Positions 16,998 through 25,930 of a stretch of 64,000 bases of DNA are shown piece after piece; position 1 is the first letter of the stretch, and each line of letters opens with the position of its first letter. The notes beneath the pieces were generated by a model. That model did not search any database. It had not been told where the DNA came from and saw only the letters and a program-made list of their open reading frames with translations. Source of the stretch: Halobacillus halophilus (GTDB lineage Bacteria > Bacillota > Bacilli > Bacillales > Halobacillaceae); assembly GCF_020171985.1 (NCBI RefSeq), contig NZ_JAIVAL010000007.1, positions 147,066 to 211,065 of the forward strand, written 5' to 3'. A program made the translations under genes and the position numbers.

Positions 16998-17031
16998 TAA
17001 TCCTCTAGTTTCTAACTAGAGGATTATTTTA
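16998..17031 (+). terminator. Terminator of yjzC
   Basis: AATCCTCTAGTT/AACTAGAGGATT stem, 3-base loop, followed by ATTTTAT. Confidence 0.9.
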
Positions 17032-17107
17032 TCGGGAGACAGGAAGAAGGAAGCAAAGCCAGACTTTCATAAAATCTCCGTTTCCATTATAGAAAACGCC
17101 CCCATTA

Positions 17108-17356
17108 CTATTTCTGAATAATAATTAAAAAAAGATCTCCGACACTAGAAAGACATAATAATGCAGTACCAATAAACACATAGCCCAACACAGAATTACG
17201 AGTTTTCTTAAATTCTTCAAGCCCCATGACTAACGAAAGACCTGCTAACAACACCATTAGATACGATATCAGATAAGCAGTTTGGTCTGTTAGTAATGCA
17301 TACATGGATAGAATCACAACTATAATAGCCAGAATAACTCGAATCTTCTTTAGCAA
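17108..17356 (-). CDS. DUF3953-type small membrane protein
   Basis: An 82-residue membrane protein with three helices (about residues 5-20, 27-46 and 57-78). The middle region VLLAGLSLVMGLEEFKKTRN is the signature of the YczI/DUF3953 group of Bacillus proteins. The start is TTG 17356 with GAGGTGG 5 bases upstream. It is a single-gene unit with no clear terminator. Function is unknown for the family. Confidence 0.75.
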   Translation of the reverse strand: MLKKIRVILAIIVVILSMYALLTDQTAYLISYLMVLLAGLSLVMGLEEFKKTRNSVLGYVFIGTALLCLSSVGDLFLIIIQK

Positions 17357-17560
17357 ATAACCACCTCATTTTTTGGAAGCTTCTAACTTTGTCACTTTTA
17401 TTATACAAAATTATCTATTAAGAATGAGAAGGATTTATATCTTTATTACATATGGGACAGCTTGATTTGCAATAAAGGACGATAAACTTATGAAGCCACC
17501 GGATCATTAACTATAACCATTTCAGATTCTATCTTCACCTACCATATCTGCTACAGAAGC

Positions 17561-18109
17561 TCAGATGCCGTAGCGGTCCATAACTTCCCCATTCTTATTT
17601 AAAAATTCTATTGGTCCCCAGGCATTAACTTGATAGAAGTAACGACCAGTATGAGTGGTTATGATATCTATTTCTTTTTTCTCGTCGTTCACTTCGGCCG
17701 TAACGGTCGCTATATTCTCGTTTTTCAAGACTCCGAAAACAATTGGCATCTCTTTTATATTCCCGTCCTCAGTTTCAAAATGAAATACACGGTGTGTTGC
17801 ACTAAAGAAGTCCTCAGTGATCGCCGTCATATCAGAATCAATGAATTCCCAGTCATGATCATGTTGAGCTTTTAATAGTGAGACCCCTACGTAGTTGAAC
17901 TGGCTATGATCTGCACCTTTTGCTGTAAAAAGGGCTATTGTTCCCTCATTTAGTTTTTGTTTAGAAAGTACATTATTTACTTTTATTTCATCAGACCAGC
18001 CATTGTTAATAGCCTCTCCTGGTGTTTCATTACTGCACCCTGTAAGCGCACCTACGAATAATAAAAATAATAGAATCTTTAAAAATTTATTCGTCCTTTT
18101 TATCGTCAA
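17561..18109 (-). CDS. Hypothetical lipoprotein (182 aa)
   Basis: A secreted lipoprotein: basic N-region (MTIKRTNKFLK), hydrophobic core and the lipobox LTGC with acylated Cys25. The mature part (about 158 residues) is acidic and beta-rich with several aromatic residues, and ends with NAWGPIEFLNKNGEVMDRYGI-type sequence. I know no domain for it. The start is TTG 18109, 8 bases after AAAGGGG. It lies beside other small lipoprotein genes of this accessory region. Confidence 0.75.
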   Translation of the reverse strand: MTIKRTNKFLKILLFLLFVGALTGCSNETPGEAINNGWSDEIKVNNVLSKQKLNEGTIALFTAKGADHSQFNYVGVSLLKAQHDHDWEFIDSDMTAITEDFFSATHRVFHFETEDGNIKEMPIVFGVLKNENIATVTAEVNDEKKEIDIITTHTGRYFYQVNAWGPIEFLNKNGEVMDRYGI

Positions 18110-18135
18110 TTGTACAACCCCTTTTTAATGATGAC

Positions 18136-18531
18136 TATCCTATGCTTTATTTATATTCGATTTAAGAACGCTTCTTCCATCAAAAAACCGCAAACTACTT
18201 TAACCATTGCGTTCTTTTCGTTTTGCCTCACCCTTTTGTTTATTGCAGCATGGATGAAGCCTTCAGCGTAGCAACATCCAACGACATTGGATGGTTTCTT
18301 TTCCTTGAAATTCCGGGGGCTGGAATTTCGTTTATCCTGTATGTAATTGGCATTCAGTGGACTGCTCCGACTACTGTGTCCATGGTCGCTATGGTCGAGC
18401 CGGTGACAGCTTCATTATTCGGCTTTCTGCTGATCGGGGATCATCTGACCCTCATATAACTGCTTAGCATGGCGGTCATTCTGGTTACGGTTGTTTTACT
18501 TAGCGTACAAAAGCCTCCTCCAACACTTTAA
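18136..18531 (+). pseudogene. Degenerate EamA transporter fragment
   Basis: The sequence is clearly homologous to codons 165-300 of the intact EamA gene at 10597-11508 (for example TTTAAGAACGC.TCTTCCATC and GGCATTCAGTGGACTGC are shared). It lacks the first half, carries a one-base deletion in the GCGGACATGG region (near 18250), and has a CAA-to-TAA stop in the last helix (near 18457). A 79-codon frame remains open (18223-18459) but has no ribosome site. It is the decayed end of a paralogue. Confidence 0.85.
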
Positions 18532-18733
18532 AGGAAATCATAATTATATGTATCTCCTCTTTCAAACGTCTAACTTTTTTCTTCCATAAGACTAGTACCT
18601 TCTCCTTTTAAAGAAACTAAGTTGAAGAAGTCATGATACCGAACTCATGCCCATTATATTATGGGTGTTTTTCGTTAGGGAATCGTTTGATACCCTATAT
18701 ATAATATTTAATTCAAGAATGAGGGTGGATGCT

Positions 18734-19111
18734 TTGAGAAAGATCGCTTTCGTCGTATTATCTTTTCTATTTATTACCGCTTGCTCGGAAGGAAACGGTG
18801 ATGCCTATATTACTTATGAAGGGAACAGCAACAATTGGAAAGGACAGCTTCAACTTTCAAGAGACGACTCCAGTATGAATGGCACCTATTCATTTCGATT
18901 ACTTAGTGGAGAAATGACTGAAGTAGAAAACCTCACGTTAAACATTAATGAAGGGGGAACTATTCTGAAGGAAGAAAAGACCCTACTTGATCAACCAATT
19001 GAACCTTCTATTCAATGTTCTGGATGTCTGCCTTTTGACGAAGATACGATTATTCCCGTAGTGATTCGCTGGAATGGAAAAGTGGAAACATTCCATTTAA
19101 AAGCAGACTAG
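18734..19111 (+). CDS. Small lipoprotein (family shared with 27972-28364)
   Basis: A 125-residue lipoprotein starting at TTG 18734, 5 bases after AGGGTGG. The signal MRKIAFVVLSFLFITAC ends in a lipobox with Cys17. The mature part has a YEGNSNNWKGQL start, a CSGC pair (Cys-x2-Cys near 97-100) and the ending VVIRWNGKVETFHLKAD. The same arrangement (SE.W.., VQWLGNKETIQLK) occurs in the lipoprotein at 28.0 kb, so both belong to one Bacillaceae family of unknown role. A longer upstream in-frame start has no ribosome site. Confidence 0.75.
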   Translation: MRKIAFVVLSFLFITACSEGNGDAYITYEGNSNNWKGQLQLSRDDSSMNGTYSFRLLSGEMTEVENLTLNINEGGTILKEEKTLLDQPIEPSIQCSGCLPFDEDTIIPVVIRWNGKVETFHLKAD

Positions 19112-19138
19112 AAAGGTGAAAATAGCACGTGATACTCT

Positions 19139-19501
19139 TTAAGAGTCCGTAACCGTTCCCTGGTGAAATGTCATTTGCCATTTTTCATCATGATATGTCC
19201 AGACGGAGCTTCTTAGAGAGTGCTGCTGTTTACTAGCTATAAATATCTTAAAAGTAGTTAATACAGCTTTTGAGGAAAGGTGCTTCATCTTAAAATTATC
19301 CATGGTGATCTCTGGATCGTCTTCAGATGGTAAACGCTTCAAAATGTTGTCTTTATCGTAAATTTCACCTGTGCTTGAGTATTCTACAAAGTCATCTGCT
19401 AATAATTCATGTAATGTTTTTTTGGATTTGCGGACTTCACCTTTAAGTAAAGTGGTTTCTAAATCATACAAATGTTCTTCTAGTTTTCTCTCTTTACCCA
19501 T
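19139..19501 (-). CDS. DUF4440/NTF2-like protein
   Basis: A 120-residue soluble protein with the DUF4440 (SnoaL/NTF2-like) pattern: an N-terminal helix (LEEHLYDLETTLL), LLADDFVEYSSTGEIYDKD near residues 33-51, then four strands ending in VWTYHDEKWQMTFHQGT. This cone-shaped fold binds small molecules in many enzymes, but here no catalytic residue is recognised. GGAGAG is 6 bases upstream of the ATG. It is convergent with the preceding lipoprotein gene. Confidence 0.85.
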   Translation of the reverse strand: MGKERKLEEHLYDLETTLLKGEVRKSKKTLHELLADDFVEYSSTGEIYDKDNILKRLPSEDDPEITMDNFKMKHLSSKAVLTTFKIFIASKQQHSLRSSVWTYHDEKWQMTFHQGTVTDS

Positions 19502-19582
19502 TCCAACTCTCTCCTATACTCACTTAATCTACTGCAGCATGTAAAAAAGGGATAGATCCGTTTAAAGTAAACTCTTTATGAA

Positions 19583-20014
19583 TTACGATACCTCTACTGT
19601 CATCTTCTTAAATAATTCTCCCCCAACCAAAACACTGAGCTCCCAGGTGCCTTCTGAAGGAAATTCCATATTTGATGGAGTATGGGCATCTGCCCCATTA
19701 TGAGGGCCAGCCAACGAACCATCCACTAAAGTCTTTTTATCATTGGTTTCAAGATTGACTCCTGTAACTTTAAATGCTTTTCCTTCAAGATCATGATTGT
19801 CCCATAAATGCCACATATATTTATCTTTCTGATTCGCGACTAAATTTTCCCCTTCACCTACTATAAATCCTGCACTCTCTTCCACACCGAGCATGGTATA
19901 ATTTTCTGTTTCAAAATAAGAGGCTTCTTTTGCAGTTATTTCTTTTTCGTTAGAACAACCAGTCACTGAAAATAGTAAGGATAGAATTAGGAGTAAGTAG
20001 ATCCTTCCGGCCAT
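19583..20014 (-). CDS. DUF4871-type lipoprotein (YhfM-like)
   Basis: A 143-residue lipoprotein with lipobox VTGC (Cys20). The mature domain matches the DUF4871 group: MWHLWDNHDLEGKAFKVTGV near residues 67-86 and HNGADAHTPSNMEFPSEGTW near 104-123, ending in a beta strand. B. subtilis YhfM has this layout; function is unknown but an immunoglobulin-like substrate-binding role is plausible. The ATG has AGGAGG upstream. It lies next to a DUF4440 gene and downstream of the monooxygenase terminator region. Confidence 0.8.
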   Translation of the reverse strand: MAGRIYLLLILSLLFSVTGCSNEKEITAKEASYFETENYTMLGVEESAGFIVGEGENLVANQKDKYMWHLWDNHDLEGKAFKVTGVNLETNDKKTLVDGSLAGPHNGADAHTPSNMEFPSEGTWELSVLVGGELFKKMTVEVS

Positions 20015-20051
20015 TTTTAACCTCCTCTATTGTCTTGAAAACGTAGCTTTA

Positions 20052-20088
20052 TGTAAAAGCCGGCACATGGGCAGAGCCGGCTTTTGCA
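20052..20088 (-). terminator. Terminator of the FAD monooxygenase gene
   Basis: AAAAGCCGGC/GCCGGCTTTT stem with an 11-base loop, then TTTTACAT on the minus strand, directly 3' of the monooxygenase stop. Confidence 0.85.
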
Positions 20089-20093
20089 GGAGT

Positions 20094-21713
20094 CTAACTA
20101 AAGAATCGAGCAAGTTTGTCCATCATGGCTTCCGCATCAGTCGACGTTTCATGAAACGCAACATGACCGTCGGGACGGATAACTAACGTATTGCCTTTTT
20201 CCATACCTAGTTTCTTTTTCAAATCCCGGTGGACATCGTAAATAATTGGAAGTTCGTCCCCATCGGTGCGGACGGTGCCACCCTTCGCTACGAGGAAGAT
20301 TTTTAATAGATGCTGATATTTTTCTTTTACCTTCTCATAAAAGGAATAAGCATAGTCAATTAACTCCTGGTTCTGAGCGTCAATATAAATAAAGCAGAGA
20401 AGGCCATGTTCCTGAATAAGCGGGTAAAGTCTTTCATCATTCGTTCCATCAAAGAATAACAGGTGATCCGGAATTCGTTTCCCTGCTTGGAGGGCCCCTC
20501 TTGAGAGGGAAGAATTCCTCAGCGCTTTGTTCCCGGAAGTCTTCGTGTACTCGTTATAAACATGGGACAAGCGATTGGCTACGATCCCTTCAATCCAGCT
20601 CTGTGTGAGAGCCGCTTTTCCTGTCCAGTTCCGTATTCTGCCTTCAATTCCATCTAGATTAATAACCTTCAGCATCGTAGAGGTTTCCTTCAGGATATCT
20701 TCCCCAATTGGCGAACGCTCTTCGTGGTAGCTGTTAAGAAAGGAATCATTCGCGTACCCTTTTAACACGGCATCAAGTTTCCACCCGAGATTCGACGCGT
20801 CCTGAAGTCCAAGGTTCATTCCCTGACCGCCTAAAGGATTATGAATATGGGCTGCATCCCCTACAAAGAATACCCGGCCTGTCCGATAATTAGGAACCTG
20901 TCTGTGAGCGGTTCCAAAATAGGTCAGCCACTTTGGATTCTCCACCTTATAAGAAACAGGAAGAATCGTGTCCATGCTCTCCTGCAGTTCTTTCAGAGAG
21001 AGCTTATCCTTATGGGGAAGGCCCTGCTTGGCCCGGTCCATCCCCACCACACGGTAGCTGCCATCTGCATAAGGAAAGAAAGCAACGGCACCGTGGTCGT
21101 TAAGCGTCATATCAATATAGATCTCGTTAAGGTCAGGAATATCTACATCTCCAAGGAAAAAGGTGAATCCTTCATCTTTACCGATAAAATCGACACTCAG
21201 GTCTTTGCGAACTTTACTATGAACCCCGTCACAGGCAATTAAGTACTTGGCAAAATAGTTTTTAAGTTCACCCTCATGTATGGCACTTACATAAACCCCT
21301 TGGTCAGACTGGAGCACTTCTACCACTTCATGTTCTCGCTCGACCTTACCGCCTGAGGATTCTAAATGATCTTCCAATATAGCTTCGGTTTCACTTTGAG
21401 GGATAATGAACAGATAAGGGTATCTGCTTTTTATGTGATAAAGTTCGACCAGAGATGGTTTCTCTCCCCCTAAATGAAGTTTCGCCCCCGGCCCGGGATA
21501 TCCCTTTTTCAAAAAAGATTTATGAAGCCCTAATAACTCAAACATTTCAAGAGTTCTGGCCTGGATGCCCAGAGCTTTGGACAAATCGGAGGGTTCTGCT
21601 CTTTTCTCCAAACAGATGAAATCCACATCTCTTTTCTGTAACTCATTGGCTGCCATAAGTCCTGAAGGGCCTGCTCCAATAATGAGTACATCGGTTTCGA
21701 TAACGGAACTCAT
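20094..21713 (-). CDS. FAD-dependent aromatic monooxygenase (PheA/TfdB-type)
   Basis: A class-A flavoprotein monooxygenase of 539 residues. It shows the FAD dinucleotide loop IIGAGPSGLMAANELQKRD near residues 11-29, the DG motif YLIACDGVHSKVR near 158-170, and the second FAD motif GRVFFVGDAAHIHNPLGGQG near 281-300. The C-terminal part (430-539) carries a thioredoxin-like domain, as in phenol/2,4-dichlorophenol hydroxylases. It hydroxylates an aromatic substrate with NAD(P)H; the substrate cannot be read here. The start has GGAAAGGAG upstream. It is monocistronic with a terminator. Confidence 0.92.
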   Translation of the reverse strand: MSSVIETDVLIIGAGPSGLMAANELQKRDVDFICLEKRAEPSDLSKALGIQARTLEMFELLGLHKSFLKKGYPGPGAKLHLGGEKPSLVELYHIKSRYPYLFIIPQSETEAILEDHLESSGGKVEREHEVVEVLQSDQGVYVSAIHEGELKNYFAKYLIACDGVHSKVRKDLSVDFIGKDEGFTFFLGDVDIPDLNEIYIDMTLNDHGAVAFFPYADGSYRVVGMDRAKQGLPHKDKLSLKELQESMDTILPVSYKVENPKWLTYFGTAHRQVPNYRTGRVFFVGDAAHIHNPLGGQGMNLGLQDASNLGWKLDAVLKGYANDSFLNSYHEERSPIGEDILKETSTMLKVINLDGIEGRIRNWTGKAALTQSWIEGIVANRLSHVYNEYTKTSGNKALRNSSLSRGALQAGKRIPDHLLFFDGTNDERLYPLIQEHGLLCFIYIDAQNQELIDYAYSFYEKVKEKYQHLLKIFLVAKGGTVRTDGDELPIIYDVHRDLKKKLGMEKGNTLVIRPDGHVAFHETSTDAEAMMDKLARFFS

Positions 21714-22038
21714 AAACAGCGCTCCTTTCCTTCATTTATATCATGAACTCTGATTGATGGTTTACCTATAAAAATCATTCCAGCTTTACGTCAATGTACT
21801 TTTCAAGGCAATTAACACACACATCTATCCTCCTGTCCGTGCGCTTCGCCATAAACAGCTAATCATAGTACGATACCCGTAATCCATACCCTCATGCACA
21901 TGATGACACATCCAAACACATACCAGATTTATACATATCCTGGGCTGAAGTTAAAAAACCCCTCTCAGCCATATACGGTTAAGAGGGGTTCTGTGGATCC
22001 TATGTAGAAGTTTGTTTAATCTTTTTCCTAATCATCTA
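21714..22038. other. 325-bp intergenic region
   Basis: Holds the promoter side of the monooxygenase gene and the Rok-like gene's terminator. A 25-codon minus-strand frame with a C-x2-C pair near 21780-21853 lacks a ribosome site and is not called. Confidence 0.5.
21951..21993 (-). terminator. Terminator of the Rok-like gene
   Basis: AACCCCTCT/AGAGGGGTT stem followed by TTTTTTAAC on the minus strand. Confidence 0.9.
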
Positions 22039-22605
22039 CTAAGATGTTCCATCATCCAGGATCGTAATTTTACGATTTCCGCTGATTAAACTTCTCAAGC
22101 GCGGATCTACCTTTCTTGCTCTCCAGATAATTTGAGAAAAGTTTGCCGGGGCGAATTTGTAGTGGTCAATCAAGTATTGCTCAAAAGCCTCATGATCAAC
22201 TTGATTATGATGTTCTTTTGCATACTTAATTAAAATGCTGGTCAATTCCTTATAACTCATACTCTTATCCGAATCTTTCGATAAGGCTTCAGAATTCGTG
22301 GACAGAATATAATCATGCTTGGAAGCTTCTTTTGGTGGATCTTCCTTATAATGATTCGTTGTTTTCTCTATTAAAAGATCAGCAGGTATATTCGCGCCAT
22401 ATCCCCTTAAATCTTCATCTGTTTCGGCAAGTGTCTTTAAAATAACGGACGTATCCGGATCCTCATTTCTTTCGTCCAGACGTTCCAGGCGGCGTATTAA
22501 ATCCTGCTGTTCGTCCGTAAGCTTCTCAATCATTTCCCGCAGATGCTTTTTTTCCTCTAGTATATTTTCTAAACGCATCGCTATCGCTTGTTTTAATGTA
22601 AACAT
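22039..22605 (-). CDS. Rok-like DNA-binding protein (coiled coil + winged helix)
   Basis: A 188-residue protein with the layout of Rok, the AT-rich DNA-binding silencer of Bacillus. It begins MFTLKQAIAMRLENILEEKK, then continues as a Glu/Lys/Arg coiled coil to about residue 55 (Rok begins MFNEREALRLRLEQL), a polar linker, and a C-terminal winged-helix-like part (120-188) starting SYKELTSILIKYA. I placed the start at ATG 22605, which is 10 bases after AAAGGAGG. The identity rests on architecture and the first 20 residues, not on detailed matching. It would be a candidate for silencing the AT-rich accessory genes nearby. Confidence 0.55.
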   Translation of the reverse strand: MFTLKQAIAMRLENILEEKKHLREMIEKLTDEQQDLIRRLERLDERNEDPDTSVILKTLAETDEDLRGYGANIPADLLIEKTTNHYKEDPPKEASKHDYILSTNSEALSKDSDKSMSYKELTSILIKYAKEHHNQVDHEAFEQYLIDHYKFAPANFSQIIWRARKVDPRLRSLISGNRKITILDDGTS

Positions 22606-22803
22606 GCGCCAGGGCCCTCCTTTTAAACGTACCACTTATAGAATCATGATAGCATATGAAAAAAGGAAGGATATTCTAAAACCTCTCGGATATTGAAAAT
22701 TTGATAAAAAAGTTGCTGTTACTGGAGTCTTTCTCTCTCAAATTCAAGGTAAATTAATGCACATTGAATTTTAATGCTATGAACTATTTAGCTTTAAAAT
22801 ATT

Positions 22804-24039
22804 TTAAAATGCCCAATTTCCGTTTCGGAAAATCGGAACGACCTCACCTGATGCTGTTTCACCATCGATATCGAGATCGGCGGTTCCAATCATAAAGTCG
22901 ACATGAATCAGGCTCTCATTCAATTCCATTTCTGCTAGTTTCTCTCTACTCATTTCTGGTCCGTCCTCTAATGCTATTGGTAAACCCTCACCAAGCGCTA
23001 CATGGCACGACGCATTTTCATCATATAACGTATTATAGAAGACAAGCTCTGAATTAGAAATCGGTGAGTTATGCGGAACGAGTGCTATTTCACCTAAATA
23101 TTTCGCACCTTCATCCGTTTCTAATATTGATTTAAGCACCTCATAACCTTTTTCGGCACTATAATCTACCACTTTTCCCTCTTCAAATGTTAAGGAGAAT
23201 CCAGAGATAAAATATCCATTATAGTTTAAAGGCATAGAGCTGTGAATAACACCGTTCACACTACCTTTCTTAGGAACCGTAAACACTTCTTCCGTCGGTA
23301 TGTTTGGAACATATGAAATCCCGGTTTCACTTGTGAAATTCGCACACATCCACTTATGTAAAGGTGGTAATTCAACAGAAAATCTAGTTCCATTCTTCGA
23401 TCTGTAATGGAGCTTGTTAAAGTTGTGATCGTTCAGAAAGCGTACCGACCTATTCATCGTTTCAACGTGGTCCTTCCACGTCTGCACAGGATATTCTGTA
23501 TTTGTTCGTGTCACATCAAAAATTTGTTCCCAAAGCATTTGCATACTTTCTTCTTCGGAATGATCAGGGAATACTTGCTTGGCCCACTCTTTTGATGGTA
23601 CCGCTGCAATACACCAGTTCATTCTCCCTGAAATTTGATAAGACTTGAATGGACGCAATGCTTCTGCAATTGCTTTTTGTGCCATAGATACACGTTCAGG
23701 ATCCACGTCTTTTAATAAATTTGGGTTTGGAGAAAAAACTTGCAGCAAGGCTGCACCATCTTCCGCCATTTTCTCGTACCCCTTTGCTTTCCATTCAGGG
23801 TAGTATTTCAGTCCCTCTTCTGGCGCTTTTTCATATTTGGTCCGCAAAACTTGTTCATCAGTATACTCCACCATCACAACCTTCGCCCCTCTGTCATAAG
23901 CCACTTTCACAACCTGCTGTACAAACTCTGAGGCGTGGATCGGGGCATCAATAATGAGCGTCTGGCCCTTTTGAAGGTTCAGACCAATCTCTACAGTAAT
24001 ATCAGCATATTTTTCGAGCCGTGTCATACCATTATTCAT
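22804..24039 (-). CDS. M29 family aminopeptidase (AmpS/PepS type)
   Basis: A 411-residue thermophilic-type metalloaminopeptidase of family M29 (AmpS, PepS). Metal-binding residues are in the expected places: Glu in FTSETGISYVPNIPTEEVF (near 241-259), HSSMPLNY-GYFI and EKGYEVL in mid C-half, the ALVPHNSPISNSELVFYNTLYDENASCHVALGEG segment containing E and H ligands (near 320-353), and IHVDFMIGT near 382-390 with the final His/Asp. The enzyme removes N-terminal amino acids from peptides in the cytoplasm. AGAAAGG precedes the ATG. It is followed downstream by a spacer before the Rok-like gene. Confidence 0.94.
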   Translation of the reverse strand: MNNGMTRLEKYADITVEIGLNLQKGQTLIIDAPIHASEFVQQVVKVAYDRGAKVVMVEYTDEQVLRTKYEKAPEEGLKYYPEWKAKGYEKMAEDGAALLQVFSPNPNLLKDVDPERVSMAQKAIAEALRPFKSYQISGRMNWCIAAVPSKEWAKQVFPDHSEEESMQMLWEQIFDVTRTNTEYPVQTWKDHVETMNRSVRFLNDHNFNKLHYRSKNGTRFSVELPPLHKWMCANFTSETGISYVPNIPTEEVFTVPKKGSVNGVIHSSMPLNYNGYFISGFSLTFEEGKVVDYSAEKGYEVLKSILETDEGAKYLGEIALVPHNSPISNSELVFYNTLYDENASCHVALGEGLPIALEDGPEMSREKLAEMELNESLIHVDFMIGTADLDIDGETASGEVVPIFRNGNWAF

Positions 24040-24295
24040 ACAATCAACCTTTCTGAGTTTATTAGAGAACTAGAGCAAATCAATTTTTAGAGTTTCGACC
24101 CCACCCCCCTTTTTGTTGAAGATAGACTCTGATCAGCAGAATTTTGGGGCCCCCCCATTCAAAAGATACTTTTTGAACATGTTTTAGAAATCTAAATCCA
24201 TCAGGGACCCTTCGGAATTAAGTAATATAGAACTTAAATGAAGAAAAGAATCGCTGATTGGTGGGGCTATTACAAACTAGTGAAAGCGACAACTA

Positions 24296-25201
24296 TTATA
24301 AAGTGCTTTTCGGCTTCTTAACTGATAATTTTTTTAATATGTTCCTTCCAGCTAACAATGCAAAATATAAAGGAATTGTGACTAGTAATATTGCATAAAA
24401 GTCTCGTCCAGCAAGGTAAGTGGCAGAGTGAAGACCTTTTATAAGTAAGTGAGCCAACATGTAGGAGATCGGCAATAGAATAATTATTTCCAGTCCATTT
24501 TTTATTATCTCGTTCTTACGGAATAGGGCCCATCCAATTCCACAAATAAGTGAAAATCCTATAGCAAACAACACATAATAGCTTAAGACTAGCCGGGGTA
24601 ACGTCACGACAGAACCATTCGTTATTGAATCTCCATAAATTAACGTATTTTCACTTCCATCGGTATTGTAATAATAGATGGAAGAGACCGTTTCTCCATT
24701 CGGGTTTAAGACCGTATTTTCCAGTTGGTTTTTGCTTATTTTCTGGTCCCAAATCGTTTCCCATGTTGTTATATCATAGACATAACCTGAATTGTCGGCT
24801 GCAGGAGATTGATTTACATTAAATCCAGAGACTTCTTCACTAAAATTCAAAAGTACTGTTCCGTCATCCTTTTCAATAATTGAAACCGCATTTTCATTAT
24901 AAGGAATGTATTCAGGCGTTGTCAGATAAGCCATTGTAACCACTGCAAAAACCAATGTTACCATGACTGAAAGGATAATCGTTTGCAGCTTTTTTCTTCG
25001 CAATGTATTTTGTATGTTTCTTAAGGGAGCTATATCGGTATCTACTGGCGGTTCTTCAAAAGTCCTCATTTCTTCAAGTCGTTTTTTGCAGTTTTCACAA
25101 GAAGCTATATGTTCTTCAACTAGATCTCTAGTATCTTGACTTGCCATATCCTCAACATATAACGGCAGTATATCCCGAATCACATTACAGCTGATTTTCA
25201 T
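24296..25201 (-). CDS. Anti-sigma factor with zf-HC2 domain
   Basis: A 301-residue membrane protein that presumably holds the adjacent ECF sigma factor. The N-terminal zinc-finger anti-sigma motif is intact: Cys5, then His31-x3-Cys35-x2-Cys38 (HIASCENC). A membrane helix lies near residues 75-96, an extracytoplasmic domain at 97-205, and three more membrane helices follow (about 206-290). The start ATG overlaps the stop of the sigma gene by four bases, which is translational coupling. What signal it senses is unknown; loss of the sigma/anti-sigma lock would switch on the regulon. Confidence 0.88.
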   Translation of the reverse strand: MKISCNVIRDILPLYVEDMASQDTRDLVEEHIASCENCKKRLEEMRTFEEPPVDTDIAPLRNIQNTLRRKKLQTIILSVMVTLVFAVVTMAYLTTPEYIPYNENAVSIIEKDDGTVLLNFSEEVSGFNVNQSPAADNSGYVYDITTWETIWDQKISKNQLENTVLNPNGETVSSIYYYNTDGSENTLIYGDSITNGSVVTLPRLVLSYYVLFAIGFSLICGIGWALFRKNEIIKNGLEIIILLPISYMLAHLLIKGLHSATYLAGRDFYAILLVTIPLYFALLAGRNILKKLSVKKPKSTL

Positions 25202-25683
25202 CGATAATCCCCCAATCGCGCTTTAATCTTTTCCCTGGCACGGTGATAAGTAACACAAGCCCAGTTATCACTTTTGGCAAACAATTTGCCAATTTGCTTA
25301 AATGACAGTTCTCCAAATACACGGAGCGTGAAGACCTTTTTGTATGGCTCTTTTAAATTCTGGATCATTTCATTTACCTTCATAGTCGCTTCTGAAGTGG
25401 CTATTTCCTGTTCTACATTGTCTCCACTTGGTGATTCTGGTACCGAATCAAAATCTACAAAGCTTTTTTTCTTACGCAAATAAGAGTAATAACTGTTTTT
25501 GGCAATTTGGCATAACCAAACGCGAATATCACTATCCCCTTTGAAACTGTCCAGTGATGCTAATGCCTTCATAAACGTTTCCGACGTGATATCTTCAGAG
25601 AGATGCTTATCGCCAGATAAACTATACACATATAAAAATACATCTTTAAAGTATGTATGATAAATATCCTCAAGCTGTGTCAC
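25198..25683 (-). CDS. ECF RNA polymerase sigma factor
   Basis: A 161-residue ECF sigma factor. Sigma-70 region 2 lies near residues 10-72 (DIYHTYFKDVFLYVYS, then DITSETFMKALA and VWLCQIAKNSYYSYL), region 4 near 105-155 with the HTH FGELSFKQIGKLFAKSDNW. GTG 25683 is preferred over the ATG one codon upstream because AGGAGG lies 7 bases before it. A matching ECF-type promoter sits 20-45 bases upstream, so it is probably autoregulated. It overlaps its anti-sigma gene. Confidence 0.92.
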   Translation of the reverse strand: MTQLEDIYHTYFKDVFLYVYSLSGDKHLSEDITSETFMKALASLDSFKGDSDIRVWLCQIAKNSYYSYLRKKKSFVDFDSVPESPSGDNVEQEIATSEATMKVNEMIQNLKEPYKKVFTLRVFGELSFKQIGKLFAKSDNWACVTYHRAREKIKARLGDYR

Positions 25684-25705
25684 CATCTCACCTCCTTACA
25701 TATAA

Positions 25706-25731
25706 GACGCGATAAACTCAAATATCTTACA
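25706..25731 (-). promoter_or_regulatory. Predicted ECF-type promoter
   Basis: On the minus strand TGTAAG and CGTC are separated by 16 bases, the spacing and -10 core typical of Bacillus ECF promoters, just upstream of the sigma gene. Suggests positive autoregulation. Confidence 0.55.
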
Positions 25732-25858
25732 AAAAAATTTAAAAAACCGAACAACGTACGTCCGGTTGTTTTATCTTCTATTATAATTATTGGGTACTGT
25801 AGTCGATACTTCTCCCCATGTATCCGGAGCTATAAAGCGAGAGATCTGTAATTCCTGT

Positions 25859-25930
25859 TTATTCTTTAACTTCTCTAAGAGCAGCCTCCCAGGCTTTTTC
25901 CCCTTCTTTAATTCCTCCACCTATCGCCCC
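25859..25930 (-). pseudogene. Nudix hydrolase remnant
   Basis: A 23-codon stretch translating to GAIGGGIKEGEKAWEAALRE then VKE and a stop. It is the Nudix box (G-x5-E-x7-REV-x-E) with its glutamates in place, ending by a stop where the last part of the box should continue. It has no start and abuts the short repeat motif at 25935-25960. Clear remnant of a lost Nudix gene. Confidence 0.65.

Noticed and set aside
21780..21853. 25-codon minus-strand frame with C-x2-C
   Set aside because: No ribosome site; very short; left as a note.
24085..24160. C-rich and G-rich homopolymer patch
   Set aside because: Looked like a terminator (GGGGCCCCCCC), but it is upstream of the aminopeptidase gene and has no T-run; no function assigned.
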